Assembly (NCBI GenBank): GCA_004298505.1
Contig: SCRO01000056.1
Span: forward strand, 1-64,000
DNA length: 64,000 nt
DNA from: Rhodanobacter sp.
GTDB taxonomy: Bacteria; Pseudomonadota; Gammaproteobacteria; Xanthomonadales; Rhodanobacteraceae
Direction of reading: 5' to 3'
The position numbers and the translations under genes are program-made. This document shows positions 37,556-45,364 of this stretch, in pieces. The notes under the pieces were generated by a model. The model saw only the letters and a program-made list of their open reading frames with translations. It was not told where the DNA came from and made no database searches. The first letter of the stretch is position 1, and every line of letters starts with the position of its first letter.

Positions 37556-38362
37556 ATGAATCCAATCAGTTCGGTAGAAATGCCTGAGACAGTCGTCGAT
37601 ATCAGGCCGCGTCTCAATCGTTCAGCGGTGCGCGGCAGCGAGCCTTGGTGTTTTTGCGCGACCAGCCTTGAACAGGTGGAATCGGCTTGGCGGTTGGTCT
37701 ATGAGCGCTACTCACACATGGGGTTGATTGACGAAAACCCGTTTGGCATTCATGCGGCTCCCACTTCCGTGGGACAGCATGCCTGCGTGATATGGGGCCC
37801 GGAAGGGCCGGAAGTCGGCTATACGATGACGCTATTTCGCGACAATCCCACGGGGCTCGCGCTGGATAGCGTATATGCACGAGAGCTGGATGAACTGCGA
37901 CAGCAGGGGCGCCGCCTGCTTGAGGTGGGAATGCTGGCGGATCGTCGCCGGAGCGCTGCACGCAGCGTCGGGGCATTGTTCAGCATGATGCGCTGGGCCA
38001 TATACTATGGGTTGCATACTGATTTGACCGATATTGTTATCGGTGTGCATCCGCGGCACGCCCAGTTCTACGTACGTTGTTACGGCTTCGAGCAATTCGC
38101 GCCACCGACAAGCTACCCCTTGGTGCGAAACAATCCGGTGGTGCCCTTGCGCCTGCGCCTGCTCGAGGAACTGGCGAAAGACGAGTTGCCACGAGGGCTC
38201 GTCAATGCGCGCGACAACCCATTACCCGCCCGCAAGTTCTTGCATCGCTTCGCGTTTGAGCCCCAGCAACTGCGCGGCTCCCTGATTGCGGGTTATTTGA
38301 AAGCCTGCCATGGTGTTGACCCGTGCCGGATGGCCGACCCCGGCCTCGCTCGGTCAGCCTAG
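37556..38362 (+). CDS. FeeM-like N-acyltransferase, PEP-CTERM/exosortase-associated type
   Basis: 268 aa GNAT-fold protein. The pattern SAWRLVYERYSHMGLI, then YTMTLFRDNPTGLALDSVYA, ELRQQGRRLLEVGMLADRRR and HPRHAQFYVRCYGFE is that of FeeM-type long-chain N-acyl amino acid synthases and of the acyltransferases found in exosortase gene clusters. They move an acyl chain from acyl carrier protein to an amino acid. The TAG stop is formed by the CTAG at the edge of a MITE, so the C-terminus may be altered from its ancestor. Confidence 0.82.
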   Translation: MNPISSVEMPETVVDIRPRLNRSAVRGSEPWCFCATSLEQVESAWRLVYERYSHMGLIDENPFGIHAAPTSVGQHACVIWGPEGPEVGYTMTLFRDNPTGLALDSVYARELDELRQQGRRLLEVGMLADRRRSAARSVGALFSMMRWAIYYGLHTDLTDIVIGVHPRHAQFYVRCYGFEQFAPPTSYPLVRNNPVVPLRLRLLEELAKDELPRGLVNARDNPLPARKFLHRFAFEPQQLRGSLIAGYLKACHGVDPCRMADPGLARSA

Positions 38363-38515
38363 CAGCCTGTCGGACTTAGACCAGACACGGGCCTCGTACG
38401 TCGATTTTCGGCGACATGAAGGTCCCGAACTCAATTTGAGGCGACCTACGCCGACAGTTTTGATCACTTTTTGATCAAAATTTTGTGATTTTTCGTAAGT
38501 CCGACAGGCTGCTAG
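38359..38515. mobile_element. 157-bp MITE, variant interior
   Basis: CTAG at both ends; terminal inverted repeats AGCAGCCTGTCGGACTTA and TAAGTCCGACAGGCTGCT match those of the 168-bp MITE, but the interior differs and contains a TGATCA-rich stretch. Its left CTAG supplies the stop codon of the acyltransferase gene; its right CTAG is shared with the next element. Confidence 0.85.
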
Positions 38516-38679
38516 GAGCTTGGGCCGTAGAAATTTTTGGGCTGCGATGATGCTCTCATCCATAGGCTGCGCCTCTCGTCGGGCTTGCATAGAATGACTA
38601 TGCGTACCCTCCTCCGATAGACGCACCCTATGGCGATAGCATCATCGCTTCCCAAAGTTTCTACGGCCCAAGCTCCTAA
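38512..38679. mobile_element. 168-bp MITE of a related type
   Basis: Starts with the CTAG shared with the preceding element and ends with CTAA (both fit YTAR). Perfect 20-bp terminal repeats AGGAGCTTGGGCCGTAGAAA. Central palindromic GCATAGAATGACTATGC. Same length as the 28371 and 54275 elements but different termini, so a sister family. Confidence 0.8.
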
Positions 38680-38682
38680 GGT

Positions 38683-38731
38683 CACTCCTGATCCAACAAC
38701 CCCGGCGACGGGAGTTGTCTCTTGGTGCGTC
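38683..38731. repeat. Short copy C of a terminator-containing repeat
   Basis: CTCCTGATCCAACAACCCC, then GGCGACGGGAGTTGT: matches the first ~45 bp of the direct repeat at 42002 with a few changes. Hairpin-forming. The remaining ~350 bp to the next gene contain no recognised gene, only the PEP-CTERM box and promoter. Confidence 0.7.
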
Positions 38732-38937
38732 AGGATCGACGAACGATCGAGCCGTCTCAAGCGCCACAACCACAGCAGCGGCGCCCGGCGGTCCCCGAAG
38801 CGTCGAAATTACTTCCACTTTGGCAGAATGCGCTCCGACGACCCGTTCGGAGCGGGCTGGAACCGCCGGACGCGACCACTGGTAACGGATGTGAGGCGGC
38901 GGCCCCCGTGTGCATCAGGCTTTTGAGGCGCCCGAGT

Positions 38938-38954
38938 AGTCGGGGATCTTTACA
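38938..38954 (-). promoter_or_regulatory. PEP-CTERM box 3 (putative PrsR site)
   Basis: Minus strand reads TGTAAAGATCCCCGACT, 13 of 17 identical to box 2. Ends 64 bp upstream of the sigma-54 element at 39018 and reads opposite to the gene. Confidence 0.7.
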
Positions 38955-39017
38955 TCTTTGGATCTATGCTGGAGCTGCAATAATCTTAACTTGTTGAAAA
39001 ATAAAGCTTTATTTTTA

Positions 39018-39032
39018 TGGCATGGGAATTGC
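39018..39032 (+). promoter_or_regulatory. Sigma-54 promoter of PEP-CTERM gene 2
   Basis: TGGCAT-GGGAA-TTGC followed by T; correct GG/GC spacing. Predicted start near 39044, 34 bases before the ATG. Confidence 0.8.
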
Positions 39033-39077
39033 TCCTCCTTGGGGTACAGGGGCGGCACTCAACTCAGAGGGTATCTC

Positions 39078-39932
39078 ATGAACATGCTGAAGAAACAAAT
39101 CGGTGCCGCGGTGGCACTGGTCGCGGGGATGCTGTTCTGCGGCATCGCCAGCGCCACCACAGCAACAACGGTGTGGGGCAACAGTGCCCTTAGCGGCCTG
39201 TACGAATACGACCTGACAACCGGAAATCTGTTACATAGCTTTGACCCCAGTTCTACCTTCGGCGGGGATTGGAATGGTCGAGGGGTCGTGCAGGTTGGCA
39301 ACACCCTGTACCTGACCCAGGCGAACAGCAACAATGTTTACAAGATGGATGCAACTACCGGCGCCGGCCAAGGAACCGCATTCACAATCGCCGGTACTTC
39401 CGGGCTCTCCGCCATTGCCTATGATGGAACAAATTTCTGGGTTGCGGATTATTCAGGATCGAATCAGTCGTACCTTTATTCGCCGACCGGCACGCTACTC
39501 AAAACGATCTCGCTGACGAATTGCACTGGGCATTGCGATGGCTTCGAGTTTTTCAACGGCAAGCTGATCGAGAATCGTGGTGATACAGTTGCTCCGTATG
39601 ATATCTACGATACGAACGGTAACCTCCTGACGCCCGGTTTCATTACCACGACCACATCCTCGACCGGCATTGCCTTCGATGGGACGGATTTCTGGACGTC
39701 CAACATTTTCGACGGTAGCCTGAGTCAATGGAACGGGACTACCGGCGCCTTTATCGGGAACCTTACTTTGCAGCATCCAACTTCTGGCAGTTTTGTAATC
39801 GAGGACCTTTCCGTCAACTACTCCCAGGTTATCCCCCCGACAGGTGTTCCTGAGCCCTCCGAACTCGGCATGTTCGGCTTGGGTGCACTGCTGATCGGCC
39901 TGTTCGCGGGCCTGCGCCGACGCTTCGACTGA
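39078..39932 (+). CDS. PEP-CTERM sorting-domain protein 2 (beta-propeller-like body)
   Basis: 284 aa. Signal peptide (MNMLKKQIGAAVALVAGMLF ... ASA), a body with repeated blade-like units (LYEYDLTTGNLLHSFD; VYKMDATTGAGQGTAF; YSPTGTLLKTISLT; SQWNGTTGAFIGNL) and the sorting tail VPEPSELGMFGLGALLIGLF ending GLRRRFD. Expected XrtA substrate. Sigma-54 promoter and PEP-CTERM box upstream; terminator after the stop. Confidence 0.9.
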   Translation: MNMLKKQIGAAVALVAGMLFCGIASATTATTVWGNSALSGLYEYDLTTGNLLHSFDPSSTFGGDWNGRGVVQVGNTLYLTQANSNNVYKMDATTGAGQGTAFTIAGTSGLSAIAYDGTNFWVADYSGSNQSYLYSPTGTLLKTISLTNCTGHCDGFEFFNGKLIENRGDTVAPYDIYDTNGNLLTPGFITTTTSSTGIAFDGTDFWTSNIFDGSLSQWNGTTGAFIGNLTLQHPTSGSFVIEDLSVNYSQVIPPTGVPEPSELGMFGLGALLIGLFAGLRRRFD

Positions 39933-39959
39933 AACCCGCAACGCGCAATCGAGCTCGGA

Positions 39960-40202
39960 TTCCAACAACCCCCCAGCGACGGGGGTTGTTTTTGGGGTAC
40001 ACCCGGAATGATGGATGGAAATGTACTTCTGGTCAGTGGCAATCCACTCGGGGCCTGAGATGCGGCCCATTGATTCGGCAACGGTCGCGGCTGGAATCAC
40101 ACACCGAATCCCGGACTTCGACCCGGTCGACGGTGACCCGAACCACGGTGGGGGCACAGAGCTCGAAGTCGCGGAAGTCAGTGTGTCAGCCCGTAACTGC
40201 GA
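39960..40202. repeat. Direct repeat A (~245 bp)
   Basis: From the terminator hairpin through GATGGATGGAAATGTACTTC, CAGTGGCAATCCACTCGG and GTGTGTCAGC. About 80% identical in the same orientation to 42009-42258. Function unknown; the two copies bracket the HicBA-like module. Confidence 0.8.
39964..39993 (+). terminator. Terminator of PEP-CTERM gene 2
   Basis: Perfect 10-bp stem AACAACCCCC/GGGGGTTGTT, seven-base loop, then a T-run. It also forms the beginning of direct repeat A. Confidence 0.85.
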
Positions 40203-40289
40203 TCACCGCGAACTGACCTTGCCCCTGAATGAAGAAATAAAGACCTACAGTTTTTATTCCTTGAGAGGAGAAAACATTCACTCGGTGAG

Positions 40290-40742
40290 CTAGATAATGT
40301 CCGGACCGTGCCATCCTGGTGTTTGCGGCGCGCTATCCTGGTAATAGCGCGCCGTGTCTGCCCATGCTTTCCAACGTTCAATCAAGTCCGGGTCGGCCGT
40401 CTGGCCACTGAGCGGCGCGGGCGTGCCTTGTTCGATATGCGCATGGCCAAGGAACAGGCCTTCGCGCGAATCCACCACGGGCGCCTTCACTGCAGTGATC
40501 TCCTCTGCGCGCAAGGCGGCCAAGCCGATATAGGCCTTTGCCGCGACTTCAACGGCCTTGTCCTTGCAGCCATCGTTGCCCAGATGGCGCTTGCGCATCA
40601 CGCTCACGTCGTCCCGCTCAGCTTGCGGGCGAAACGCAGACGGCTTCAACGGCTTCTTTTTTTCGTCGTAGTGATACGACGTCTTGATAGCCCTGACGAT
40701 GACTTCGCCTGGTGCTATTTCAATCGGCAAATACCCGTCCAA
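40290..40742 (-). CDS. Uncharacterised third gene of the HicBA-like module
   Basis: 150 aa, soluble, no recognised domain. Contains GEVIVRAIKTSYHYDEKKKP and AFRPQAERDDVSVMRKRHLG, and a Trp-rich C-terminus (WKAWADTARYYQD). Begins 14 bp after the HicA-like gene on the same strand, so it is probably co-transcribed. It could be a modulator of the toxin or an independent cargo gene; no function can be assigned. Confidence 0.6.
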   Translation of the reverse strand: MDGYLPIEIAPGEVIVRAIKTSYHYDEKKKPLKPSAFRPQAERDDVSVMRKRHLGNDGCKDKAVEVAAKAYIGLAALRAEEITAVKAPVVDSREGLFLGHAHIEQGTPAPLSGQTADPDLIERWKAWADTARYYQDSAPQTPGWHGPDII

Positions 40743-40756
40743 TGGGCGAGCCTCTT

Positions 40757-41158
40757 TCAGTACAGGGAACGCTGGATGAGCGAACCGAGATTGTCGATGT
40801 CGACAGCATTGCGCAACGGTCCCATATCGGTCGTGCGTTTGCCCGACTTCGTCCTCATCAGAAAGCTGTATATCGCGCGGAAGGCTTGGCGGGTCAGTCC
40901 GGTTCGTGCTTTGGGAACATCCCAGGAGGTTGGCGATTCAAAGTGCGGCGTAGAAATGCCAGCTTGGCTAGCAATGCTCTTAAGCAATTTCCTGGTGTAC
41001 GGGGCGTTGTGCTCATCCAAAGTCACCTTTAGAAGGTGCCCCTCACTCTCTTTAACCCATTGCGTATGGGATGTCGCTTTCTGTGGCCTCTCGGTGAAGC
41101 CCAGGTTTTTCAGAATCCGGACCGCGTCCTTGTGAGTTACCGGGGGTACTCTTCCCAT
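40757..41158 (-). CDS. hicA: HicA-like mRNA interferase with C-terminal extension
   Basis: 133 aa. The first ~68 residues form a HicA dsRBD-like domain: DAVRILKNLGFTERPQK, the catalytic-type His in SHTQWVKESEGHLLKVT, and LLKSIASQAGIS. The last ~65 residues are an extension not seen in typical 60-80 aa HicA toxins. Starts directly at the HicB-like stop (TAGATG). Confidence 0.72.
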   Translation of the reverse strand: MGRVPPVTHKDAVRILKNLGFTERPQKATSHTQWVKESEGHLLKVTLDEHNAPYTRKLLKSIASQAGISTPHFESPTSWDVPKARTGLTRQAFRAIYSFLMRTKSGKRTTDMGPLRNAVDIDNLGSLIQRSLY

Positions 41159-41494
41159 CTAGCAGGGCCGAGAAGCCGGTTGCATAGGAAGGACCTCAGA
41201 AAAGAGGGTCACGGCATCGCGATGAAATTGGATCAGGCTGGACAAGGATGCGTACAGATAGTACTTCGCGCGGATACCTAACGGTGACTTCCGCGCCAGT
41301 AGCTGGCTCCCATAAATCTTATCCTCACCCACTAGTGCGTCGTAAACGTACTCTTGGATTTGTGCGTGGAGCTTGGCCCGCGCTGCTTCGAAGGTTTCCG
41401 CCTGAGCGGCCAATGACAAATCAACACAAACAGTTACCCAGAGATCGCCATCGCGCTCGCCGTAGCAGCGTAAAATCATGTCGCGTGTGCGCAT
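41159..41494 (-). CDS. hicB: HicB-like antitoxin
   Basis: 111 aa. MILRCYGERDGDLWVTVCVDL and TFEAARAKLHAQIQEYV match the HicB fold in which a short beta-alpha domain neutralises HicA. No obvious DNA-binding tail. Start at 41494 follows GGAG by six bases; ATG at 41506 is in frame. Gene order antitoxin then toxin. Confidence 0.7.
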   Translation of the reverse strand: MRTRDMILRCYGERDGDLWVTVCVDLSLAAQAETFEAARAKLHAQIQEYVYDALVGEDKIYGSQLLARKSPLGIRAKYYLYASLSSLIQFHRDAVTLFSEVLPMQPASRPC

Positions 41495-41689
41495 CACCTT
41501 CTCCATCTCACGTCGTGAGCGGTTGCTTCTTTCCTTACCTCGTCGTGGGAGGCTGCTGTGCGAGCCAGCTTGCGACGAGCACCGGTATCAACCGCGTGTG
41601 TAGAACCAAGTCTACCCTAGGCAACCTTGACAAAGACAACTTTTGGGTAAACGAATGCAATCTCAGCGGCAGTGCGACCAAATTCCTCG

Positions 41690-41995
41690 GCAGGCGACGC
41701 GCGTGGGTGTAGTTAGGCTTGAGCCCGTTGGGGTGCCAGACCTTGATCACGGTGGTATCGGACACACCCAGCTTGGCGGCCAATGTTCGCGTGCTCCAAA
41801 TGGGTGGCACATTCGGGCAGCGTCTGGGGTATCGCCTGCACGATCTGGCCGCGTCGATACGCGGCTTGCGTCCGCTGCGCGGCAGATCACTCGAAATTGC
41901 ATCGATGCCGCCCTGCGCAAAGCGTTTGCACCACTCAATGGTCTGATTGCGGCTGATCTCCAGACGTCGCGCGATCCCGTAATTGCCAGCATGCC
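41690..41995 (-). pseudogene. IS630-family transposase remnant
   Basis: One open frame reads NYGIARRLEISRNQTIEWCK and DLPRSGRKPRID (N-terminal HTH), then TRTLAAKLGVSDTTVIKVWH and GLKPN. Between them the frame is scrambled by an insertion and a compensating deletion: an alternate frame restores QIVQAIPQTLPECATH. The catalytic DDE part is missing. No other gene is recognised between here and galE. Confidence 0.75.
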
Positions 41996-42001
41996 AGGAT
42001 T

Positions 42002-42258
42002 ACTCCTGATCCAACAACTCCGGCGACGGGGGTTGTTTTTTGGGTGCGCCCGGAGTGATGGATGGAAATGTACTTCTGATCAGTGGCAATCCACTCGGAG
42101 CTTGGGATGCGTCCCACTGATTCGGTAACGGTCGCGGCGAGAATCACACCGAATCCCGGGCCTCGACCCGGACCACGATGACCCGGACCACGACGGGTCA
42201 TGCCGGGGTCACAGAGCTCGAAGCCGCGGAACCCAGTGTGTCAGCGCGGAAGACCTGC
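42002..42258. repeat. Direct repeat B (~250 bp)
   Basis: Starts ACTCCTGATCCAACAACTCC, hairpin with GGGGGTTGTT and T-run, then the same GATGGATGGAAATGTACTTC and CAGTGGCAATCCACTCGG as repeat A. Ends 37 bp before the galE stop; the hairpin may serve as a terminator. Confidence 0.8.
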
Positions 42259-42294
42259 ACTCACTGCGGACTGGACCAGGGAGTGCTACAAGCA

Positions 42295-43287
42295 TCAAGC
42301 CGGCAGCTTTTTCTCCCACGCGAGCGCTGTGTGTGCGATGAAATCGAGGTCATCGTGCCGGGGTTGCCAACCCAGCGTAGCGCGGATCCTGTCCGACACC
42401 GCAATCAGCGAAGGCGGATCGCCGGCGCGGCGCGGCTCCTCGACGAACGGTACCGGTGCGCCGTGCGCGCGCGCCACCGCAGCCAGTACCTCGCGCACCG
42501 AGTAGCCGTGTCCGTAGCCGCAGTTCAGCGTGGCCGAAGCACCACCCTCGCGCAGATACCGCAACGCATCGAGGTGCGCACGCGCCAGGTCGACGACATG
42601 GATATAGTCGCGTATGCCGGTGCCGTCAGGCGTCGGGTAATCGGTGCCGAAAATCGACAGCCGCGGACGCTTGCCCAGCGCCGCTTCACAGGCGACCTTG
42701 ATCAGCAGCGTGGCGTTTTTCGTGGACTGACCGATGCGGCCTTCGGGGTCACAGCCGGCGACATTGAAGTAACGTAGCACGACATAGCGTGGGCCACCGG
42801 CGGCGGCAAGATCGCGCAGCATCCATTCGCTCATCAGCTTGGAACTGCCATAGGGGTTGATCGGCGCGGTAGGCGTGTCCTCGCCGGCCACGCCACCCGT
42901 GGGAGTCCCGTACACCGCGGCAGTCGAGGAAAAGACGATCCGAGCGACACCGGCATCCCGGCAACAGGCCAGCAGGTTGCGGGTGGCGCAGGTGTTGTTG
43001 CCGTAGTAACGCAGTGGATCGGCCACCGACTCCGGCACGATGGTGCGCGCGGCGAAATGCATCACGGTATCGACGTCATGTTCGCGCAAGACATTCGCAA
43101 CCAGCGCCGGGTCACCCACATTGCCGACGACCAAGGTAGCGCCGCCGACCGCATCACGAAAGCCGGTACTGAGATCGTCCAGCACTACCACGCGCTCGCC
43201 CGCCTCGATCAGCTGCAAGACCACGTGGCTGCCGATGTATCCCGCGCCCCCCGTAACCAGAATGGCGCGTGTTTGTGGTTGATTCAC
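42295..43287 (-). CDS. galE: UDP-glucose 4-epimerase
   Basis: Interconverts UDP-glucose and UDP-galactose for envelope polysaccharide; 330 aa SDR enzyme. NAD motif TGGAGYIGSHV, catalytic SSTAAVYG and YxxxK in NPYGSSK, then LRYFNVAGCDP and GTGIRDYIHVVDLA, all canonical. Transcribed away from wecB; no promoter recognised. Confidence 0.96.
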   Translation of the reverse strand: MNQPQTRAILVTGGAGYIGSHVVLQLIEAGERVVVLDDLSTGFRDAVGGATLVVGNVGDPALVANVLREHDVDTVMHFAARTIVPESVADPLRYYGNNTCATRNLLACCRDAGVARIVFSSTAAVYGTPTGGVAGEDTPTAPINPYGSSKLMSEWMLRDLAAAGGPRYVVLRYFNVAGCDPEGRIGQSTKNATLLIKVACEAALGKRPRLSIFGTDYPTPDGTGIRDYIHVVDLARAHLDALRYLREGGASATLNCGYGHGYSVREVLAAVARAHGAPVPFVEEPRRAGDPPSLIAVSDRIRATLGWQPRHDDLDFIAHTALAWEKKLPA

Positions 43288-43450
43288 TTCCTCTCCTTAG
43301 CTCATCGAGCAGCTTCAAAAGACATCAGGCGACACATGCGGCGCCAATGCCATGGCAACCAAAGACCGCATGTTACCCTGCGAACGGGCCACGCACGCCT
43401 TTGAAGCCCTGCGCAGGCGTGACCTGCTGGTTCCCGTTACCCCTGCATGA

Positions 43451-43759
43451 TCAACGCCACCACCTCACACCGCCACAGCGACCTCGCCGCGTGATGAGAT
43501 GCTTCCCAAGTGGCGTGACTGTGGTGAGCTTTTTGCGCGATGAAGCAGGACGGGCAATGCCTGCCAGATGCCATTCGTGCCCAGCCGTAATGATGGCAAT
43601 GCCCACTTTACGGCTGTGACCGGCCCCCGGTTCGAGCAAAGCTGACGAGGGTACCAGCGACCCGCTGCCGCCCTGCAGTTGCATCAGGCGCACAAAAGCA
43701 ACCCCCGTTGCCGAAGATTGCTTCAGGTGCTGACTCAAGCTACCGCGACGGTCGAACAT
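43451..43759 (-). CDS. Possible small ORF downstream of a variant PEP-CTERM promoter
   Basis: 102 aa, no recognised domain, no signal peptide. ATG has GGAG close upstream and follows a sigma-54-like element by about 30 bases. Its first third covers a GCAAC/GTTGC hairpin resembling the terminator-containing repeats, so it may be the scar of a deleted PEP-CTERM gene rather than a protein gene. Confidence 0.25.
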   Translation of the reverse strand: MFDRRGSLSQHLKQSSATGVAFVRLMQLQGGSGSLVPSSALLEPGAGHSRKVGIAIITAGHEWHLAGIARPASSRKKLTTVTPLGKHLITRRGRCGGVRWWR

Positions 43760-43787
43760 TCACTCCGGCGGTTTCCGGTTTCCGGAC

Positions 43788-43802
43788 GCATATCGGATGC
43801 CA
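43788..43802 (-). promoter_or_regulatory. Sigma-54-like element
   Basis: Minus strand reads TGGCAT-CCGAT-ATGC, one change in -12, the same change as at PEP-CTERM gene 3. It is 53 bp from the dyad at 43855, one helical turn shorter than the other PEP-CTERM promoters. Confidence 0.45.
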
Positions 43803-43854
43803 ACAGCTAATTCATTGTTTTTATTGAAACTCAAAAAGCGTTGCCTATCGAATT

Positions 43855-43871
43855 TGTAAACTTCTTCGACA
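43855..43871 (+). promoter_or_regulatory. Variant PEP-CTERM box 4
   Basis: TGTAAACTTCTTCGACA, 12 of 17 identical to box 2, same orientation relative to the adjacent sigma-54-like element as the others. Confidence 0.45.
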
Positions 43872-44429
43872 CCAGATTTACACCTCACGATCAGGCGAAC
43901 CACTCAACCGAGTATTTTTGCACACGTTTCCCACGCTTTGGGAGTTGAGGCGCTTGAGTTCGCTGAAAAATGCCGCTGCCTTCAAGCAACCATCCCCGCG
44001 TACTGGAATTCCGTGATAGGCGTCACAGAGTGTACCGCTGCGACAGTACACGCAAACCGGCATCGCGCACGTAGTGCTGGTGAATAATGCGGCATTGACT
44101 GACCCGCGAGCTTGCGGATTGCATCCTACGCGCATGGCAGGAGCGGCGGCGTTGGTGTGGTGGCGCACAGACAACCAGCGTCGCTCGAACCGGATCATTG
44201 CGACTATTCCGTTCGACTCGCGCGAAGGTCGCTGACCAGCCCCCGGAGGCCAGACACCCGTACTCACGAATCAACGTCAGTAGGATTGTTCGCGCCTGGC
44301 CAGGGGCGCCCGATTCATGGCCCTTCCCCGCATCCCTCATACTGAGCGTACATCTGGCGGTCGCGGCCCGCGGTCTCCCATGATGCAGCCACCCGCTGAA
44401 GACTCGGCCCCACCAGGCAATGGTTTGAA

Positions 44430-45140
44430 ATGACGATGCTCCGCGTCTGGCATGCACTGACCTACATCGGCGATGGTGCCGTACTGGTGCCGTGCGCGGC
44501 GCTGCTTTTTGCGTGGTTGATCGCGGCCCCGGCCACCCGGCGCAGCGGCTGGTGGTGGCTGGTCGCCATGTTACTGGTGGCCGGCGGCGTGGCGCTGAGC
44601 AAGCTGCTGTACATGGTTTCGGGGTGGCACCCTGCCGGATGGAACTTCACCGGCCTGAGCGGGCATGCGGCGCTGTCGTTTCTGTTCTGGCCCTGCGCCG
44701 GCGCGCTCGTCACCGCTCGCAACCGGACCTGGCTGCGCGTCGCCACGGTCGGTCTGGGCGCGAGTCTTGCGCTCGCCATCTCGGTCTCCAGCTGGGTGTT
44801 GCGCGATCATTCTCTGTCGGAAGTCGTGGTGGGAGCCCTGTGGGGCGCGGCGGTCGCCACGGTTTTTCTGCTACTCGCGTGGCGATCGGTGGCGCAAGCG
44901 CCGTTGGCGCACAAGTGGATGATCGCGAGCATGTTGCTGTTGGTGCTCGTTGCGTTAGGACATGAGTTTCCATCGAAGCGCGTGCTCAGTTGGATCGCAT
45001 CGCGGGTGGGCGGTCACTCTGCCCTCCACACGCGTACGAATCTGCGTCAGCAGGCACAGTTGCCGGAAGAAAAGCCGGACGGTGGGCGCACGGATTCGCC
45101 GCCAGCACGCACGCACACCCCGCTTCACGAGATTCGGTGA
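44430..45140 (+). CDS. PAP2-family membrane phosphatase
   Basis: 236 aa with five or six membrane helices. PAP2 motif 2 as GLSGHAALSFLFWP and motif 3 as RDHSLSEVVVGAL; motif 1 is weak around SKLLYMVSGWHP. Acts on lipid phosphates or undecaprenyl diphosphate at the inner membrane. A long basic, Pro-rich tail (200-236) is unusual. Start 44430 or 44436. Confidence 0.85.
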   Translation: MTMLRVWHALTYIGDGAVLVPCAALLFAWLIAAPATRRSGWWWLVAMLLVAGGVALSKLLYMVSGWHPAGWNFTGLSGHAALSFLFWPCAGALVTARNRTWLRVATVGLGASLALAISVSSWVLRDHSLSEVVVGALWGAAVATVFLLLAWRSVAQAPLAHKWMIASMLLLVLVALGHEFPSKRVLSWIASRVGGHSALHTRTNLRQQAQLPEEKPDGGRTDSPPARTHTPLHEIR

Positions 45141-45364
45141 CTGGCGCGCAGAAGGTGGAGGTGTTTGTTGCTTCTGGAACGTCTGGCCCGTGTTTTGGGG
45201 GGTTGAGAAGCTGATTAGCCTCGAGCCTCAGCTGACATGGCCCTTCTCCCCCGCAAGGGGATGCCGTTGGCGCCCATGATCCGGCAAGACGCCCGCCGAC
45301 ACGCTGGAACACAGGTAGAGTCTTGCTACACTCAACGCACCTATGGAACCGGGGGTGCCCTGTG

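Larger units (their letters stand above)
43288..44429. other. 1.1-kb region with a variant PEP-CTERM box but no clear gene
   Basis: Several short frames exist; only one (43451-43759) has both a ribosome site and a promoter-like element. The remainder of the interval shows no family signature and is likely non-coding or decayed. Confidence 0.45.

Noticed and set aside
43878-44457. Two overlapping minus-strand frames (129 and 144 codons) between galE and the PAP2 gene
   Set aside because: No ribosome site, no domain, Cys/Arg/Ser-rich composition typical of non-coding frames.
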